Source: Desulfolucanica intricata (GTDB lineage: Bacteria > Bacillota > Desulfotomaculia > Desulfotomaculales > Desulfofarciminaceae). Taken from it: a stretch of 64,000 bases of DNA. The stretch is taken from the NCBI RefSeq assembly GCF_001592105.1, contig NZ_BCWE01000010.1, positions 1 through 64,000 on the forward strand. The letters run 5' to 3'. Positions 62,313-64,000 of the stretch are shown piece by piece (within the stretch, counting starts at the first letter, position 1; every line of letters starts with the position of its first letter). Made by a program: the position numbers and the translations under genes. The notes under the pieces are model-generated. The model did no database searches. It had not been told where the DNA came from and saw only the letters and a list, made by a program, of their open reading frames with translations.

Positions 62313-62795
62313 CTAAAAATTATCCGTTAAAGACCTAATGCATATAGATGTTGTAATTCTAACCGGTTCAGTGTTTTTGCCCCTTCCGGTTAAAGTTACA
62401 GTCACCAAATGTTGATTCTCATTGTAATAAGCATCAAGTCCAATAACGTTATTTACAATAGGCATACTGTTGTAATTTCCGCTAACACGCCGATTTAACT
62501 GATTTTGATTATAAATAAAGTATGTAATAAGCCGGTTTTCACTGTCTTTAAATAAGATATAATTAGTTCCAATTTCCACCAATTCCTTTGCTTGACGCAA
62601 TTCCCGGGAAAGCCTGTCCATTCCTATTCTAAGACTTTCTGTTACTTCACTTCGGGCCTGACTGCGGTTCCAAAATAAAACACCTTTCGTGTAAATACTA
62701 AATATTGATGCTAAAATAATAAGTAAAATCAAAACGGTTACCATTGTTTCAATTAAAGTGAATCCCTGCCTGGAAAAGGTTTTGTTGTAATTCAT
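62313..62795 (-). CDS. Minor pseudopilin, PilW/PilJ-like
   Basis: A 160-residue prepilin. The class III leader ends GFTLIETMVTVLILLIILASI (RQG before F, with Glu5). A short soluble domain with a RMDRLSRELRQ-type helix (here GMDRLSRELRQAKELV) follows. One base overlaps the stop of the preceding pilin gene. Confidence 0.8.
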   Translation of the reverse strand: MNYNKTFSRQGFTLIETMVTVLILLIILASIFSIYTKGVLFWNRSQARSEVTESLRIGMDRLSRELRQAKELVEIGTNYILFKDSENRLITYFIYNQNQLNRRVSGNYNSMPIVNNVIGLDAYYNENQHLVTVTLTGRGKNTEPVRITTSICIRSLTDNF

Positions 62796-63157
62796 TACTT
62801 ACGCCGCTCCATTGTAAGATCTATGCCTTTTTCGCTGTCTAATTCTTTATAAAAAACTGTAACAGTTACTGTTTTTAGACCGAATTCTCCCTTTTTAACG
62901 GCAACCTTGTAGCTATAAGTACTGTTATCCTCAAAAATAGTTTGTGGCGATTCCTGCACCTGCTCATAAGGTAGACTTTTATATTCTTCAAGCTTACCCT
63001 GGGCAAGGTATAGAGCAGTATTAAACTTATGAACATTAAATACAAAATTATTGATATTAACCTGCAGATTTACCAACGGTATCAAAACAACGGTTAAAAT
63101 TAAACCGGCAATAATAACTTCTATGAGTGAATAGCCATGATTATTTCTTACATCCAT
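62795..63157 (-). CDS. Minor pseudopilin, PilV-like
   Basis: A 120-residue prepilin. The leader NNHGYSLIEVIIAGLILTVVL has Gly at -1, Tyr in place of Phe at +1 and Glu at +5. The soluble part has LYLAQGKLEEYKSLPYEQV, a PilV hallmark. Cleaved by a prepilin peptidase not found in the window. Confidence 0.8.
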   Translation of the reverse strand: MDVRNNHGYSLIEVIIAGLILTVVLIPLVNLQVNINNFVFNVHKFNTALYLAQGKLEEYKSLPYEQVQESPQTIFEDNSTYSYKVAVKKGEFGLKTVTVTVFYKELDSEKGIDLTMERRK

Positions 63158-63172
63158 AAAATTATTCCTTCA

Positions 63173-63682
63173 TCAAAACTCATATTCGGAATCGGGAGCA
63201 GGGGGTTTGTTATCTACCCTAACCCTTCCGGTTATATTAGCTATTATTACGTACAGAAGCTCACCACTGTAGCGGTCTCGCAGGGTAACTGTACCGCCAC
63301 GGGGGTGAGGTTTTCCACTAATGTTAAAGGCCAGAACATGGTCTTTTATACCGTTACTGTCCCAATCAAAATTAGTATATACCAGCTCAACACTGGCCGG
63401 TAGGTTGATTATTTGTAGAACATCGGAGTTTCTTTGTAAATAATATTTGTTATTAGTTGTATCGAATTTAATACGGTAGGTAGATAACGTATCTTGAGCA
63501 TTAATTGTTTGCTGCATGTGCAGACGAATATCTTCAGCTAAACCGTAAGCAGCGGATTGCAGATTATACCGGCCATAGGGCTCTCTTAGTTGTGGGATAG
63601 CTAAGGCCAGCAGAATACCTAAAATTAAGACTACTATCATTAATTCTAATAAGCTAAAACCCTGGTTATATTTTTTTACCAT
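63173..63682 (-). CDS. Pseudopilin, GspH/FimT-like
   Basis: A 169-residue prepilin: KYNQGFSLLELMIVVLILGIL leader (Glu at +5), then a soluble domain with a central PASVELVYTNFDWDSNGIKDHV segment (seen as PASVELVYTNF) and GGTVTLRDRYSGELLYVIIANITGRVRV, the GspH/FimT ending. Belongs to the same operon. Confidence 0.78.
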   Translation of the reverse strand: MVKKYNQGFSLLELMIVVLILGILLALAIPQLREPYGRYNLQSAAYGLAEDIRLHMQQTINAQDTLSTYRIKFDTTNNKYYLQRNSDVLQIINLPASVELVYTNFDWDSNGIKDHVLAFNISGKPHPRGGTVTLRDRYSGELLYVIIANITGRVRVDNKPPAPDSEYEF

Positions 63683-63696
63683 TGTTTATCGTTTAT

Positions 63697-64000
63697 TTAT
63701 GATTGATTATTGTCATTTGTTTCTTGATAACTACTAACTTCTTTTTGATCAAAACCTTCTGGTTTTTCTTGAACAGCTAAAGGTTTTTCTGTTTCACTCG
63801 CTAATATATAGTAGTCGGTATCTGAAGAAGAATCCGGTCCCTCCGAATAAACAATATATTTACTTTCAGCATCATTAAAAGCATATTTATATCCCCGTCC
63901 CCAAGGATCCTTGAGATTACCCCAATCAATACCATTTTTACCTAGTACGGATATTATCGCAATTTCATCATTTTTATCATTAATAGCTGTAGGATATTCC
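63697..64000 (-). CDS. GspG-like major pseudopilin, 3' part (continues past the window edge)
   Basis: An open frame enters from the right edge and ends at the TAA at 63697-63699, giving 101 codons. It reads EYPTAINDKNDE, then NLKDPWGRGYKYAF and YIVYSEGPDSSSDTDYYI, the calcium-site region of GspG-type pseudopilins. It continues with an acidic, Gln/Ser/Asn-rich tail of about 35 residues, which is unusual. The N-terminal helix lies outside the window. Confidence 0.75.
   Translation of the reverse strand, partial: EYPTAINDKNDEIAIISVLGKNGIDWGNLKDPWGRGYKYAFNDAESKYIVYSEGPDSSSDTDYYILASETEKPLAVQEKPEGFDQKEVSSYQETNDNNQS

Noticed and set aside
1-64000. CRISPR arrays, tRNA genes, insertion sequences
   Set aside because: No regularly spaced repeats, tRNA-like cloverleaf sequences or transposase-like ORFs were seen when reading both strands.

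Overview
The window is a low-GC, spore-forming Firmicutes chromosome segment. Gene content and order fit an anaerobic Peptococcaceae/Desulfotomaculum-Pelotomaculum type: a full spore gene set, NfnAB, a two-subunit pyruvate carboxylase, a 2-hydroxyacyl-CoA dehydratase activase set, CoA-disulfide reductase with rhodanese, and type IV pilus genes. No rRNA, tRNA, IS element or CRISPR array was seen. Almost everything is on the minus strand. The plus-strand exceptions are an old-yellow-enzyme/histidine-kinase pair, a 42-codon ORF, a DUF3243 gene and a broken MgtC fragment.

Layout by coordinate. 0.1-3.8 kb: a small membrane protein, an MgtC remnant and three overlapping dehydratase-activase genes. 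4.0-6.2 kb (+): an ene-reductase-like flavoprotein and a PAS sensor kinase. 6.2-17.2 kb (-): the classic sporulation block spoIIM / DUF4227 / xerD / deoB / pdp / dacF / spoIIAA-spoIIAB-sigF, then a dodecin-like gene and spoVAE-spoVAF. 17.3-25.6 kb: an MciZ-like peptide gene, DUF3866, an M20 peptidase, two glycosyltransferase-type genes, SteB/SteA-like division proteins, spo0A and spoIVB. 25.9-32.9 kb: recN, argR, mnmM-like, nadK, tlyA, dxs and an OapA-like membrane protein. 32.9-33.6 kb: a ~600-nt noncoding block best explained as the OLE RNA gene. 33.6-43.3 kb: ispA, xseB, fchA-like, folD, xseA, nfnB-nfnA, nusB, DUF2273, amaP, Asp23, accC. 43.3-50.6 kb: a pycB-accB fusion and the complete spoIIIAA-AH operon. 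50.8-64 kb: CoA-disulfide reductase, a CD1247-like zinc-ribbon protein, efp, an M24 peptidase, aroQ, two TldD/PmbA proteins, DUF3243, and a PilMNO-pseudopilin operon running off the right edge.

Working logic. Sporulation regulators of several stages sit together, and the sequence shows matching control sites. There is a sigma-H-like promoter with 0A boxes before spoIIAA and another before spo0A. Sigma-E-like promoters lie before spoIIM and before the MciZ-like ORF. Sigma-F/G-like promoters lie before dacF and spoVAE. Between these are housekeeping modules for folate C1 metabolism (folD, fchA), isoprenoid synthesis (dxs, ispA), anaplerosis/biotin carboxylation, and electron bifurcation (nfnAB).

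The points most worth checking are: (1) the probable OLE RNA with its own near-consensus promoter and a neighbouring OapA-like gene whose ribosome binding site is sequestered in a hairpin; (2) an unannotated MciZ-like peptide under a sigma-E-like promoter; (3) a carboxyltransferase fused to an AccB-type biotin carrier that keeps an internal Shine-Dalgarno and ATG; (4) a SteA/SteB/glycosyltransferase cluster directly behind spo0A. All family assignments come from reading the sequence and from memory; no database search was run.
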